A stretch of DNA of 64,000 bases from Ailurus styani. Taxonomy: Eukaryota > Chordata > Mammalia > Carnivora > Ailuridae. Below, in pieces: positions 54,593-64,000 of this stretch (the first letter of the stretch is position 1; each line of letters begins with the position of its first letter). Below the pieces are notes generated by a model, which saw only the letters and a program-made list of their open reading frames with translations, made no database searches and was not told the origin of the DNA. A program made the position numbers and the translations under genes. The DNA is taken from assembly GCA_002007465.1 (NCBI GenBank), contig LNAC01000101.1:1954943-2018942 (forward strand), written 5' to 3'.

Positions 54593-55051
54593 ACAAAACT
54601 AGCATGAGAAGTCTCATTTGCTGCACTGGAAATGGGAAGTAATATCTACGAATAGAAGGGAAACTGCAACTCAGAGCCAAGAATCCTATTCCTGGACAAA
54701 ATGTCATTCATCTCTTGGGACTCAAGAAAATCAATCTTAGATACTCAAGGGCTCAATATATTGCCCATGGATGCTAGCTAAGGAAAATACTCAAAGTTCT
54801 CTAATCAACTGATAATTATATTAGAAAAGAAATCTCAATATTGAGCATATGAAGAGCACAGTACCTCTTGTGAATAATTAATTTTTTAATAAATGTCATT
54901 ACCTTCCTTTTTGACTTCTACTTTTTTGTTAAGATTTTACTATTATTATTTCTTTAATGGATAACTTATTCATCCAACAAATATTTTGAGTGTCAGGCTC
55001 AGTAGAAACTCTTAGAGCTGACATTGTGGTTATGGTATTAAAGTGATAAGG
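54593..55051. other. Intergenic stretch, possibly worn L1
   Basis: AACTGCAACTCAGAGCCAAG and ATTCCTGGACAAAATGTC hint at old repeat, but nothing is firm. Confidence 0.35.
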
Positions 55052-55237
55052 AGGGGTGCCTGGGTGGCTCAGTTGGTTAAGCATCTGTCTTTGGATCAGG
55101 TCATGATCCCAGGATCCTGGGATCGAGTCCTGCATTGGGCTCCTTGCTCAGTAGGGAGCCTGCTTCTCCCTCTGCCTCTGCCACTCCCCGTGCTTGAGCT
55201 CTCCAAACTAAATAAGTAAAATCTTTAAAAAGAGAGA
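55052..55237 (+). mobile_element. CAN-SINE
   Basis: Forward copy; GTGATAAGGA and AGATAAGGA flank it. Confidence 0.93.
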
Positions 55238-55359
55238 GAGATAAGGAATACGTGGCGTAAATGTTCTGCATGGATTTTTCACATTGATGATACACTTAAG
55301 GAGGTTGAGCATGAGAGTCGATGGGAAAGCAAAGAAGTGAAATTGGAATTTCTAAACTT

Positions 55360-55477
55360 TTTAAAAAAGATTTTGTTTATTTATTGAAGTAATCCCTACG
55401 CCCAATGTGCAGCTCAAACTCACTACCCCGAGAGATCAAGAGTTGCATGCTCTACTGGCTGAGCCACCAGGCGCCCC
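55360..55477 (-). mobile_element. CAN-SINE, old short type
   Basis: Reverse: AGTAATCCCTACGCCCAATG, ATCAAGAGTTGCATGCTC, end GAGCCACCAGGCGCCCC. (T)CTAAACT flanks it. Confidence 0.88.
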
Positions 55478-55479
55478 TA

Positions 55480-55887
55480 AACTCTTAACCTAGGTGAAGA
55501 GGTGGGGGTATGGTGGTAAAAGGTTTTGGGAGCTATGTTCATTGATAAATTTTGAAATATGACTGGAGGAATAGAGGTTTCATCATAATTACTACAGAAG
55601 GCAAGGGAAACACCAGCATTATCCAGAGAAACATTAGAACTGTCAGATTAAGAGGAAGGGAAACAGGGAAAGAAAAGAAACTTCTCCAAACCAATGCAAA
55701 GAAAAAGGATCAACACTAGGTAAGCTAACTTTTAAAAGGAATATAAATTAATGGATAGAAAAAAGCACAAAGATTCCAGTTTAGTAAGTGTAAATGAGCC
55801 CAATTCTCCTGTTTAAAAAACCAGACAACAGATTGAGTTGTTACAAACCCACTTGTTAATGATTTGCATTTAGAAGTATTGAAAAGC
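55480..55887. other. Intergenic stretch
   Basis: AT-rich unique sequence; nothing recognised. Confidence 0.4.
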
Positions 55888-56060
55888 GGGCGCCTGGTTG
55901 GTTCAGTGGGTTAAAGCCTCTGCCTTCGGCTCAGGTCATGATCTCAGGGTTCTGGGATCAAGGCCCACATCGGGCTCTCTGTACTCTCTGCTTATCCCTC
56001 TTCCCCTCCCCAGCTTGTGGTCTTTCTCTCAAATAAATAAATAAAATCTTTTTAAAGAAT
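55888..56060 (+). mobile_element. CAN-SINE, internally shortened
   Basis: Forward copy; CGCCTGGTTGGTTCAGTG head, GAGCCTGCTTCCTCC part missing. Confidence 0.9.
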
Positions 56061-56413
56061 AGAAACAAAAAGAAAGCAGGAATGAGATATTGTCATCAGA
56101 TGAAATTGAAATTAAGACCAGATACATTAAAAAGCACAAAAAGGTTATCATTTAATAAGAACACAGAATACTGTATATGTATGTATAATGTAACATAATA
56201 TACATTTTCCATACTTGTAAGTAAAATTAATAATGATACCTAATCTGTAAAGACAACCTAAGAGTCATAGATGTTTATGCACCAAACACAGATAAATGAA
56301 TGAATAATATTCATTTTCACAATTTAACTGAATTTCATTTAATTTCACAAAAAAGCAAATCATGGAGGAATTGTATAATACAGTTCGTAGGCTTGATTTA
56401 ACACCAAGAATAC

Positions 56414-56598
56414 CTTTTTTTTTTTTTTTGACAGAGAGCGAGAGATCACAAGCAGGCGGAGAGGCAGGCAGAGAGAGAGGAGGAAGCAGGCTTCCCGCTG
56501 AGCAGGGAGCCCGATGCGGGCCTCGATCCCAGGACCCTGAGATCATGACCTGAGCTGAAGGCAGAGGCTTTAACCCACTGAGCCACCCAGGCGCCCCC
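56414..56598 (-). mobile_element. CAN-SINE (young), tail-shortened
   Basis: Reverse copy lacking AAAGATTTTATTTA; oligo-T joins directly to GACAGAGAGCGAGAG. CCAAGAATAC on both sides. Confidence 0.94.
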
Positions 56599-57110
56599 AA
56601 GAATACTTTCTAATCTACAGAGAACATACACTCTTTTTGTCCATAGAAATCAATTATGTACCTGGCTATAAAGAAAATGATGATAAATTTTAAAAACCCA
56701 GGAGATTCCATAATTCAGAAACTTTAATTATAGCCCAATATAAATAGAAATCAACCACAGAATGGTTTTCTAAAATTTTGCTTGGGGATTAAGAAACAAT
56801 TTCTCAGATATAAGAAGAAATCAAAATTATTAGGACAAATCCTTGAATTTAGCAAAGTCAGTGGATACAAGGTCAGTATACCAAAAACCAATTGTTTTCT
56901 GTATCTTAGCAACAAACAATTGGAGAATGAAATTTTCAAAGACCATTTGTAATAGTATCAAAATTATTTATGAATAAATTTAGCAAAAGATGTATTAAAT
57001 TTACTACAAAACAGTGTTGACAGAAATTAAGTAAGTATCTTTACTCTCATAAATGGAGAGATATACTTATGGATTGGAAGACAGTATTGTTAAGAAGTCA
57101 GTTCTTTCCA

Positions 57111-57307
57111 GGCATTTGGGTGGCTCAGTGGGTTAAAGCCTCTGCTTTCGGCTCAGGTCATGATCTCAGGGTCCTGAGATCAAGGCCCGCATTGGGCTCT
57201 CTGCTCAGCAGGGAGCCTGCTTCCCCCTCTCTCTCTGCCTGCCTCTTTGCCTCCTCGTGATCTCTCTCCCGCTGTGAAATAAATAAATAAAATCTTAAAA
57301 AAAAAAA
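57111..57307 (+). mobile_element. CAN-SINE (young)
   Basis: Forward copy; AAGAAGTCAGTTCTTTCC on both sides. Confidence 0.96.
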
Positions 57308-57388
57308 GAAGTCAGTTCTTTCCATGTTAGTCTATAGATTATAGATTCAATGCAACTTCAACCCCGAATCCTAGCAGCCTTTTCTTTA

Positions 57389-57749
57389 CTTTTTTTTTTA
57401 AGATTTTATTTATCTTTTTAAAAAATACTTTTATTTATTTGAGAGGGTGGGGTGGAGGGACAGAGGGAGAGGGAGAAGCCGACTCCTTGCTGAGCAGGGA
57501 GCCTGATGCAGGGCTCGATCCCAGGATCATGACCTGAGCCCAAGGCAGATGCTTAACCAACCAACCAGGCGCCCTTATCTATCCCTTTGACAAAGAGAGA
57601 GAGAGAGAGCGAAAGCAGGGGGAGTGGCAGGCAGAAGGAGAAGCAGACTCCCTGATAAGCAGGGAGCCCGTCTTGGGGCTCCATCCCAGGACTCTGGGAT
57701 CATGACCTGAGCCAAAGGCTTAACTGTCTTAACCTCCACCTAGGTGCCC
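57389..57749 (-). mobile_element. CAN-SINE, split by another SINE
   Basis: Reverse copy: tail at 57389-57414, body from 57575, end CACCTAGGTGCCC. Confidence 0.88.
57415..57574 (-). mobile_element. CAN-SINE, nested
   Basis: Reverse copy inside the previous one; TTATCT(A/T)T flanks. The end reads ACCAACCAGGCGCCC. Confidence 0.88.
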
Positions 57750-57774
57750 TTTTTCTTTTTTTGATGTGAAAATA

Positions 57775-58145
57775 TATATGCACACACACGCATACACAAC
57801 ACCTGGGTAGTTTCTGTCTTACACACTAGCTCTCTCACTTTTGGAGCGCTGGGCTGCCAAGTATAAAAAAATCTGAATTTTCTGAGGCTACCATGTCATA
57901 AAGAAGTCCAAGCCATATGGAGAGGCTCTGTGCTCTAGGTGATAGCCCAACTGGTCTTCGAGCTACCCGCCAGCATGAACTGTCAGCCATGTGAGTGAGC
58001 CATCTTTGATGTCCATTCTGGTTGACTCCGGTGGACATCTCAGTGAAATTGCCTAAGAGATCCCAAACAAGAACTGTCTGGCCAAGTCCTTCCATGACTC
58101 CTGTATCATGAGACCTTGAGAAAAATAAAGTGGTTGGTTCAAAAA
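57775..58145 (+). mobile_element. Ancient LTR-like repeat
   Basis: CTGAGGCTACCATGTCATAA, GTCAGCCATGTGAGTGAGCC, ATCTTTGATGTCCATTCTGG and GAGACCTTGAGAAAAATAAAG recall a widespread mammalian LTR. Family not assigned. Confidence 0.5.
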
Positions 58146-58150
58146 AATTA

Positions 58151-58248
58151 CAGCACGGGAAACTGACTGACTCAGTTGGAAGAGCATATGACTTGAGCTC
58201 AGGGTTGCAAGTGTGAACCCCACATTGGGTATAGAGATTACCAAAAAA
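58151..58248 (+). mobile_element. CAN-SINE, old short type
   Basis: Forward: GACTGACTCAGTTGGAAGAG, GTGTGAACCCCACATTGGG, TATAGAGATTACC. Confidence 0.8.
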
Positions 58249-58251
58249 AAT

Positions 58252-58449
58252 TTCTTTTTAAAGATTTTATTTATTTATTTGACAGAGAGAAACACAGCGA
58301 GAGAGGGAACACAAGCAGGGGGAGCGGGAGAGGGAGAAGCAGGCTTCCTGCAGAGCAGGGAGCCCAATGCAGGGCTCTATCCCAGGACCCTGGGATCACA
58401 ACCTGAGCCGAAGGCAGACGCTTAATGACTGAGCCACCCAGCCAACCAC
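58252..58449 (-). mobile_element. CAN-SINE
   Basis: Reverse copy, AAAGATTTTATTTATTTATT to GAGCCACCCAGCCAACC. Confidence 0.92.
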
Positions 58450-58489
58450 CCCCCACCCCGGCCTATTTTTAAAAGATTTTATTTATTAC

Positions 58490-59140
58490 CAAAATTTTTT
58501 TAAAAAATCACAGCAGCCTTATTATTATAGCCCCAAACTAGAAACACTCTAAATGTGTTCAACAACAGAAAGAATAAATAAAAGGTGGTATATTCATAGA
58601 CTGGAATATTACACCATGAAAATGAATGAACGGTGGGCACACGGATGAAACTCACAGATGTAACACTGAGTGAAAGAGATCATACACATGAGTACATACT
58701 GTGTGACTGCATTTACATGAAGTTCAAAACCATGGGGATGAAGTAAGAGTAGTAAGAGCAGTGATTTTCCTGAGGGAGGACTGACTGGGAAGAAGGACAA
58801 AGACTTTTTAAGATGCAGCAAATAGGGCGCCTGGGAGGCTCAGGGGGTTAAAACCTCTGCCTTCAGCTCAGGTCATGATCTCAGGGTCCTGGGATCGAGG
58901 CCCGCACTGGGCTCCCTGCTTGGCGAGGACCCTCCTTCCTCCTCTCTCTCTGCCTGCCTCTCTGCCTACTTGTGATCTCTCTCTCTATCAAATAAATAAA
59001 TAATTAAATCTTAAAAAATAAAAGATGCTGGAAATATTTCATATTTGGATCTGGGTGGTGGTTACGAAGCTGTGTATATATGTCAAAACAGCAGGAGATG
59101 TAAGACCTAGCCCAGTTTAAAAATCAAAAGCATGAGTAGG
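58490..59140 (+). mobile_element. Old L1 LINE 3' part, split by a SINE
   Basis: ACAGCAGCCTTATTATTATAG, GTGGTATATTCATAGACTGG, GTACATACTGTGTGACTGCA and after the SINE ATCTGGGTGGTGGTTACG. Confidence 0.85.
58826..59020 (+). mobile_element. CAN-SINE (young)
   Basis: Forward copy; AAGATGCAGCAAAT and AAGATGCTGGAAAT flank it. Confidence 0.94.
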
Positions 59141-59144
59141 AATT

Positions 59145-59146
<2 letters not shown>

Positions 59147-59185
<39 letters not shown>

Positions 59186-59206
59186 CTCTATCTATCTATG
59201 TATTTA
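59147..59206 (+). repeat. (ATCT)n microsatellite, tail of a SINE
   Basis: About fourteen ATCT units, one CCTCT interruption, directly before an old reverse SINE. The flanking TAGGAATTTTAT and CAGGATTTTATT suggest it grew from that SINE's tail. Confidence 0.9.
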
Positions 59207-59299
59207 TAAAGTAAACTCTACACCCCAGACGGGGCTTGAACTCATGACCCCATGACCAAGAATCACATGCTCTACCGACTGAGCCAGCCAGGTGCCCCA
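59205..59299 (-). mobile_element. CAN-SINE, old short type
   Basis: Reverse: AAACTCTACACCCCAGACGG, AAGAATCACATGCTCTACC, end GAGCCAGCCAGGTGCCCC. Confidence 0.87.
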
Positions 59300-59408
59300 G
59301 GATTTTATTTTAAACACATCATAATATTAAGTTGGCTTGAAGTGGAGAAAACGATTGAGAGTGCCTGCATACCCAGAACGCAAGAAGGCAATTAGAAAGG
59401 TGTGTGCT

Positions 59409-59594
59409 GGGGCGCCTGGGGGGCTCAGTCTGTTGAGCGTCTGCCTTCAGCTCAGGTCATGATCTCAGGGTCCTGGGATGGAGCCCCACAACCGGCTCCC
59501 TGCTCCTCGGGGAGTCTGCTTCTCCCTCTCCCTCTGCGCCATCCCCCTCATGTTCTCTCTCTCAAATAAATAAATAAAATCGTTTAAAAAATAA
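59409..59594 (+). mobile_element. CAN-SINE
   Basis: Forward copy; GAAAGGTGTGTGC and AGAAGGTGTGTGC flank it. Confidence 0.94.
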
Positions 59595-59608
59595 GAAGGT
59601 GTGTGCCT

Positions 59609-59804
59609 GGGGGTGCCTGGGTGACTCAGTTGGTTGAGCATCAGAATCTTGGTTTGGGCCCAGGTCATGATCTTAGGGTCCTGGGATTGAACCCTGCATC
59701 AGGCTGCCTGCTCAGGGAGGAGTCTGCTTCTCTCCCTCTCCCTCTGGCCCTCCTCGTGCTCTCTCTCTCTCTCTCTCTCAAATAAGTAAAAAACCAAAAA
59801 ATCC
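59609..59804 (+). mobile_element. CAN-SINE
   Basis: Forward copy; tail CTCTCAAATAAGTAAAAAACC followed by a C-rich, then T-rich run. Confidence 0.92.
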
Positions 59805-59834
59805 CCCCCAACCCCCCCCCCTTTTTTTTAAAGA

Positions 59835-60067
59835 TGTGTGCCTGGAACAGTCTGACTCTAGGAATGAAGTTGACTTGATTCAATCAAGGAGTGATTAGAA
59901 TAATAGGAAAGGTAGTTGGTCTCCCTCTCAGATGAGTAGTAGTGAGAGAATAAAAATTAAGGGAACAAAGTTAGGAATATTTGACGAATTGAGTGATTGT
60001 CATAGGAGTATGGTTGATAGCGGAGTATGGTTGATAGCAGAGTATCGAGCAGACTTTTTTGTAGAAA
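59835..60067. other. Intergenic stretch with a short tandem repeat
   Basis: GGAGTATGGTTGATAGC is repeated near 60007 and 60024. Otherwise nothing recognised. Confidence 0.5.
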
Positions 60068-60081
60068 TTAACAGCTGATTC

Positions 60082-60282
60082 TTTTTTTTTTTTTTAAGAT
60101 TTTACTTATTCATTTCACAGAAGGAGAGAGATCACAAGTAGGCTGAGAGACAGGCAGAGAGAAAGGAGGAAGCAGGCTCCCCGCAGAGCAGGGAGCCCAA
60201 TGCAGGCCTCGATCTCAGGACCCTGAGATCATGACCTGAGCTGAAGACAGAGGCTTTAACCCATTGAGCCACCCAGGCGCCC
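60082..60282 (-). mobile_element. CAN-SINE
   Basis: Reverse copy; first of a pair framed by TAACAGCTGATTCT on both outer sides. Confidence 0.94.
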
Positions 60283-60289
60283 CTGATTG

Positions 60290-60481
60290 TTTTTTTAAAA
60301 AAGATTTTATTTATTTATTTGAAAGAGTGACAGAGAGCGAGCATGAGCCTGGGTGAGAGGCACAGAGAGAAGGAGACTCCCCGATGAGCAGGGAGCCAGA
60401 TGTCAGACTTGATCCCCTGACTCCAGGATCATGACCTGAGCTGAAGGCAGACTCTCAACTGACTGAGCTACTCAGGCGCCC
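60290..60481 (-). mobile_element. CAN-SINE
   Basis: Reverse copy; second of the pair, ending GAGCTACTCAGGCGCCCC. Confidence 0.93.
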
Positions 60482-60525
60482 CTAACAGCTGATTCTGTAC
60501 CTGATACGGAAATGCACAGCACTGA

Positions 60526-60753
60526 GATGCCTGGGTGGCTCAGTTGGTTAAGCGTCTGCCTTGGGCTCAGGTCATAACTCCAGGATTCTGGGATCGAGCC
60601 CTGCATTGGGTTCCTTCCTTAGCCGGGAGCCTGCTTCTCCCTTTGCCTCTACCTGCTGCTCTCCCTGCTTGTGCTCTCATGCTCTCTCTCTGACAAACAA
60701 ATAAATAAAATCTAAAAAAAACGAAACAAAACAATAAACACCTTAAGGTTTGA
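60526..60753 (+). mobile_element. CAN-SINE
   Basis: Forward copy; GGAAATGCACAG on both sides. Confidence 0.94.
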
Positions 60754-60858
60754 AAAAAAAAAAGGAAATGCACAGGACTTAGAACGTCTAAAACAATCTC
60801 AAAGAAGAACGTATCTGGAGGGTTTACTCGGATTTCAAGACTAAGTAAGCTAAATAAG

Positions 60859-61194
60859 ACAGAGTGGTCTTGGTATTAGGAAAGGTAAGTAGATATGTAC
60901 TGGATAGCTATATGAAANTCTATATGAAAATAAGATGAATCGGGCGCCTGGGTGGCTCAGTGGGTTAAAGCCACTGCCTTCGGCTCAGGTCATGATCCCA
61001 GGGTCCTGGGATCGAGGCCCACATCGGGCTCTCTGCTCAGCAGGGAGCCTGCTTCCTCCTCTCTCCTCTCTCTCTGCCTGCCTCTCTGCCTACTTGTAAT
61101 CTCTCTCTCTGTNACAGAGTGGTCTTGGTATTAGGAAAGGTAAGTAGATATGTACTGGATAGCTATATGAAAATAAGATGAATCTGGCCTCTGC
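60859..61194. other. Two alleles of one locus placed in tandem
   Basis: 60859-60917 and 61114-61172 are the same L1 sequence. The first is followed, after an N at 60918 and a short overlap, by AAATAAGATGAATC and a SINE. The second continues AAATAAGATGAATC straight into L1 with no SINE. Single Ns at 60918 and 61113 mark the joins. Confidence 0.85.
60943..61112 (+). mobile_element. CAN-SINE (young), cut by an assembly join
   Basis: Forward copy that stops at CTCTCTCTCTGT before the N; its AAATAAATAAAATC tail is missing. Confidence 0.95.
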
Positions 61195-61650
61195 CTCACA
61201 CTATATGCAAAAATTAATTTGAGATAGATCATACACTTAAGTACAAAAGCTTCTAGAAAAAAAGAGAGGAGAAAATCTTCATGACCTTTGCGGTAGGAGA
61301 TTTTTTTTAATGTGACACAAAAAATACCATAAAATAAAAACATCTCCACTCATCAAAAGATATTAAAGGAAAACCACAACTGGGAGTGTATATTCTAAAT
61401 ATATATATATGGCAAATAACTCCTATCCAGACATAAAGAACTCCTATATATCAAACAACCCAGGTTATAAAATGGGCTAATCCTCAGAGGAGTGTCTGTC
61501 AACAGGCACGTTACAAAAGCAGCTATCCAAATGGTCACAAAGCACAGGATAAGGAGCTGCCCATGTCTATAGGTCAAGGACATGCAAAGAATACCACAAG
61601 GAGATATCACTGTACATATAGCAGAAAGGCCACATTTAAAAAGACTGACA

Positions 61651-61844
61651 AGGGGCACCTGGGCGGCTCAGTCGGTTAAGCGACTGCCTTTGGCTCAGGT
61701 CATGATCCCGGGATCCTGGGATCGAGTCCCACATCGGGATCCCTGCTCAGTGGGGAGTTTGCTTCTCCCTCTGCCTGCTGCTCCTCCTGCTTCTGCTCGC
61801 TTGCTCTCTCTCTGACAAATAAAATAAATAAATAAAATCTTAAA
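61651..61844 (+). mobile_element. CAN-SINE
   Basis: Forward copy; AAAAAGACTGAC on both sides. Confidence 0.95.
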
Positions 61845-62159
61845 AAGACTGACGATACCCGGTGTTGGGAGGCTGTGGAGCAACCGCCACTCACACACAT
61901 TGATAGTGGAGTATAAAATGGTACAGGCGCTGTGCAAAACTGTTTGGCAATCCTTATACAAACATAATCCATGACCCAGGAGCTCCACTCCCATGAGTAT
62001 CCTGAAATGAGCTCACAAAAAGACTTGTACACAAAAATAAATAGCAGCTTTACTCATAGTTGTCCCCAAATGGGAAACAACGCAAATCTATCAACAGGAG
62101 AATAAACCGTTTGTATTTATAAGTCAAATATTACATAGTGACTAAAAAAAAACAATCAA

Positions 62160-62355
62160 GGGCATCTGGGTGGCTCAGTGGGTTAAAGCCTCTCCCTTCA
62201 GCTCAGGTCATAATCTCAGGGTCCTGGGATCGAGGCCCACATCGGGCTCTCTGCTCAGCAGGGAGTCTGCTTCCTCCTCTCTCTCTGCCTGCCTCTCTGC
62301 CTACTTGTGATCTCTCTCTCTCTGTCAAATAAATAGATAAAAATCTTTAAAAAAA
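62160..62355 (+). mobile_element. CAN-SINE (young)
   Basis: Forward copy; AAAAAAAACAAT on both sides. Confidence 0.94.
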
Positions 62356-62426
62356 AACAATAGATACACAAAGCAATAGGGATGATTCTCAAGAACATTA
62401 TGCTGAGTGAAAGATGTGAAGCAAGC

Positions 62427-62605
62427 TTTTTTTTTTTAAAGATTTTATTTTTATTTATTCATGAGAGACAGAGGCAGGGGGAGAAGCAGCCTCCCCGCCC
62501 CCCTGCCCCCAGCAGAGAGCAGGTGGAGGGGCTGATCCCAAGACCCTGGGATCATGACCTAAGCCTAAGGGAGACACTTAACCAAATGAGCCACCCAGGC
62601 ACCCC
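62427..62605 (-). mobile_element. CAN-SINE
   Basis: Reverse copy with ATTTATTCATGAGAGACAG start; AAGCAAGCT and AAACAAGCT flank it. Confidence 0.9.
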
Positions 62606-62764
62606 CAAACAAGCTGTTTTTAAATGATGTTCAAAAATAGGTAAAATTAACCTATAGGATAGAAGTCAGGATAGTGATCCCGTTTTCTCTGGAGCACTGG
62701 AAACGTTCTATGTTTGAACTGGTGTTGGTTACATAGGCTTTGCTTTCAAAATACATGCGTTTTG

Positions 62765-62911
62765 AGGTGTCTGGGTGACTCTGGTCCTGATCTCTGGGTC
62801 CTGGGATAGAGCCCTGAGTTGGGCTCCCTGCTCAGCGGGGAGTCTGCTTCTCCCTCTGCCCCTCCCCCCTGCTCGTGCAATCTTTCTCTGTCGCTCTCAA
62901 ATTTTTAAAAA
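62765..62911 (+). mobile_element. CAN-SINE, internally shortened
   Basis: Forward copy; the GTTAAGCATCTGCCTTCGG part is missing after GGTGTCTGGGTGACTC. Confidence 0.88.
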
Positions 62912-62920
62912 TGTGCATTT

Positions 62921-63112
62921 TGGGGCACCTGGGCGGCTCAGTCATTAAGCATTTGCCTTCAGTTCAGGTCCTGATCCCAGGGTCCTGGGATGGAGCCCCA
63001 CATCTGACTCCCTGCTCAGTGGGAGGCCTGCCTTTACCTCTCCCACCCCCCCCCGCTTGTGTTCCCTCTCTCGCTGTGTCTTCTCTGTCAAATAAATAAA
63101 ATCTTTTTTTAA
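62921..63112 (+). mobile_element. CAN-SINE
   Basis: Forward copy; AAATGTGCATTTTG and AAATGTTTATTTTG flank it. Confidence 0.94.
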
Positions 63113-63165
63113 ATGTTTATTTTGCTTTATGTAAACTATCTACAACTTCAGTAAAGAAAACAGGA

Positions 63166-63689
63166 AAAACAAACTACAGATCATCTGGAAATTTTTAAGA
63201 AAAAAACACTTCATATGAAACACTAATGGACACGGCTTTAGCCATACTTGGAGGAAGATCTATACTCATTAATACTGTGATTACCATAAAATACTAAAAA
63301 TAAACTACTTAACCCAAAAAACTATTTAATAAGATAAACGAAAATAGCGTGAAATAGAGGAAAGTTGAAATTAATGAAGTAGAAAATAAAACAGTAGAAT
63401 ATGAAGTAAAAGAAAATGTTATTTCTTTGAAGGTACAAATAAAATAGAGCAACCAATGGGTTTAGAAAATACCTGGGTTCCATCGGCTGTTCTTGTGATT
63501 TTTGTCTCGAAACTTCGATGCTGCGTTCCCATAACAATGGAATTTGGTGCGGTTCATTCATTTATGACACGTTAAAGAATCTGTTGGACATCGAACTCCT
63601 CAAGACGCGGTTTTATGATCTGTTGAGAGACCAAGAGGGACAGCAGATTTCAGCAGCTATTTGGCCGGCAGAGAGCAGGTGCCTGGCCA
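63166..63689. other. Unique intergenic stretch
   Basis: AT-rich at first, then mixed. No repeat or gene that I can name. Confidence 0.45.
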
Positions 63690-63800
63690 TTTACGCGCGT
63701 TGGTACATTTCAGGGGCACGATGGCTCCCCGAAGGTAGGTACTGCCCTTGTCTTGGAGACGAAGTTACCCACCCTGGCCGCTCGGGTGCGGGTGTGAAAT
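63690..63800 (-). mobile_element. MIR SINE, degraded
   Basis: CGAAGGTAGGTACTGCCC, GGAGACGAAGTTACCCACCC and TGAAATCAGGGCTGACC follow a reverse MIR loosely. This makes the donor-like GGTAGGT here less likely to be a real splice site. Confidence 0.4.
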
Positions 63801-64000
63801 CAGGGCTGACCCTGGACTCCGCAGGCCAGGAAGAGGGGAAGAAGCGCCCTGGGTTCACGGGCGACGGAGGCGCCTCCGCAGGTGCCCGTGGGCTCTGGGC
63901 GCCGCGAGCGGAGGCCGCAGGCGCGGTCCCGGTAGGCCCGCGGGATGGAGCGGGCAGGTGCAGGCCCCAGGCACGCGCGCGGGCGAGCGGGGTCTGTGGT
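63800..64000. promoter_or_regulatory. Start of a CpG-rich region at the window edge
   Basis: CG-dense sequence (GGGCGCCGCGAGCGG, GGCACGCGCGCGGGCGAGCG) running off the right end. By human synteny CENPV should begin near here on the plus strand, but no CENPV coding sequence is visible. Confidence 0.45.

Larger units (their letters stand above)
56090..57385 (+). mobile_element. L1 LINE ORF2 remnant, broken by SINEs
   Basis: AAAAAGGTTATCATTTAATAA, GTCATAGATGTTTATGCACC, AGTGGATACAAGGTCAGTAT, TTAGCAACAAACAATTGGAG, ATAGATTCAATGCAACTTCAA follow L1 ORF2 order. Many stops; dead. Confidence 0.85.
60775..63165 (+). mobile_element. Old L1 LINE 3' half, broken by SINEs
   Basis: ORF2 and 3' UTR phrases in order: TAAGACAGAGTGGTCTTGGT, AATTAATTTGAGATAGATCA, AAGGACATGCAAAGAATACC, GTTGGGAGGCTGTGGAGCAA, ATTATGCTGAGTGAAAGATG, TATCTACAACTTCAGTAAAG. 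No intact frame. Confidence 0.85.

Noticed and set aside
63725..63745. Splice donor-like CGAAGGTAGGT as a CENPV exon end
   Set aside because: The sequence fits a degraded reverse MIR, and no CENPV coding sequence precedes it.

Overview
This is mammalian genomic DNA, almost certainly from a carnivoran. About one hundred copies of the tRNA-Lys-derived carnivore SINE (CAN-SINE) fill the window. The youngest copies share a distinctive 3' half (head ending GGGTTAAAGCC, then CTGCCTACTTGTGATCTC and an AAATAAATAAAATCTT tail). I associate that form with mustelids such as ferret, mink or marten; this assignment is from memory and is an inference.

There are two recognisable protein-coding genes, both on the minus strand. 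At the left edge is the 5' end of TRPV2: the first coding exon (1296-1496), an inferred non-coding first exon ending at 3717 in a CpG island, and the intron between them. The rest of TRPV2 lies beyond base 1. At 27.1-29.3 kb is a complete polyubiquitin gene, UBB. It has a non-coding exon 1, a 919-bp intron in the 5' UTR, and one coding exon with four identical ubiquitin units plus a terminal Cys. A promoter with a TATA-like box, a heat-shock element and duplicated CCAAT boxes lies upstream. The order TRPV2-UBB matches human 17p11.2, flipped. By that synteny CENPV should lie beyond the right edge, where GC content rises, but no CENPV exon is visible here.

Layout: 1-4 kb TRPV2 5' end; 4-9 kb L2, MER5A, MIR and L1 relics and a second CpG island at 8.8-9.1 kb; 9-22.6 kb dense SINEs with a nested SINE/L1/SINE cluster at 17.4-18.3 kb; 22.6-27.1 kb repeat-poor DNA; 27.1-30.5 kb UBB and its CpG island; 30.5-32 kb repeat-poor; 32-63.2 kb a mosaic of old L1 and L2 fragments, MIRs, LTR-like elements and SINEs; 63.2-64 kb unique DNA becoming CpG-rich.

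Assembly quality matters here. There are two N runs (353 and 171 bp) and five single Ns. Three of the single-N joins carry duplicated flanking sequence that looks like two haplotypes or overlapping contig ends placed in tandem. One lies in the UBB 3' UTR, and one pair appears to hold both the SINE-filled and the empty allele of one locus.

I found no convincing undescribed system. The main points of interest are the four-unit UBB with a diverged last unit, the repeated retrotransposition into single target sites, the haplotype-duplication joins, and a second CpG island of unknown use.
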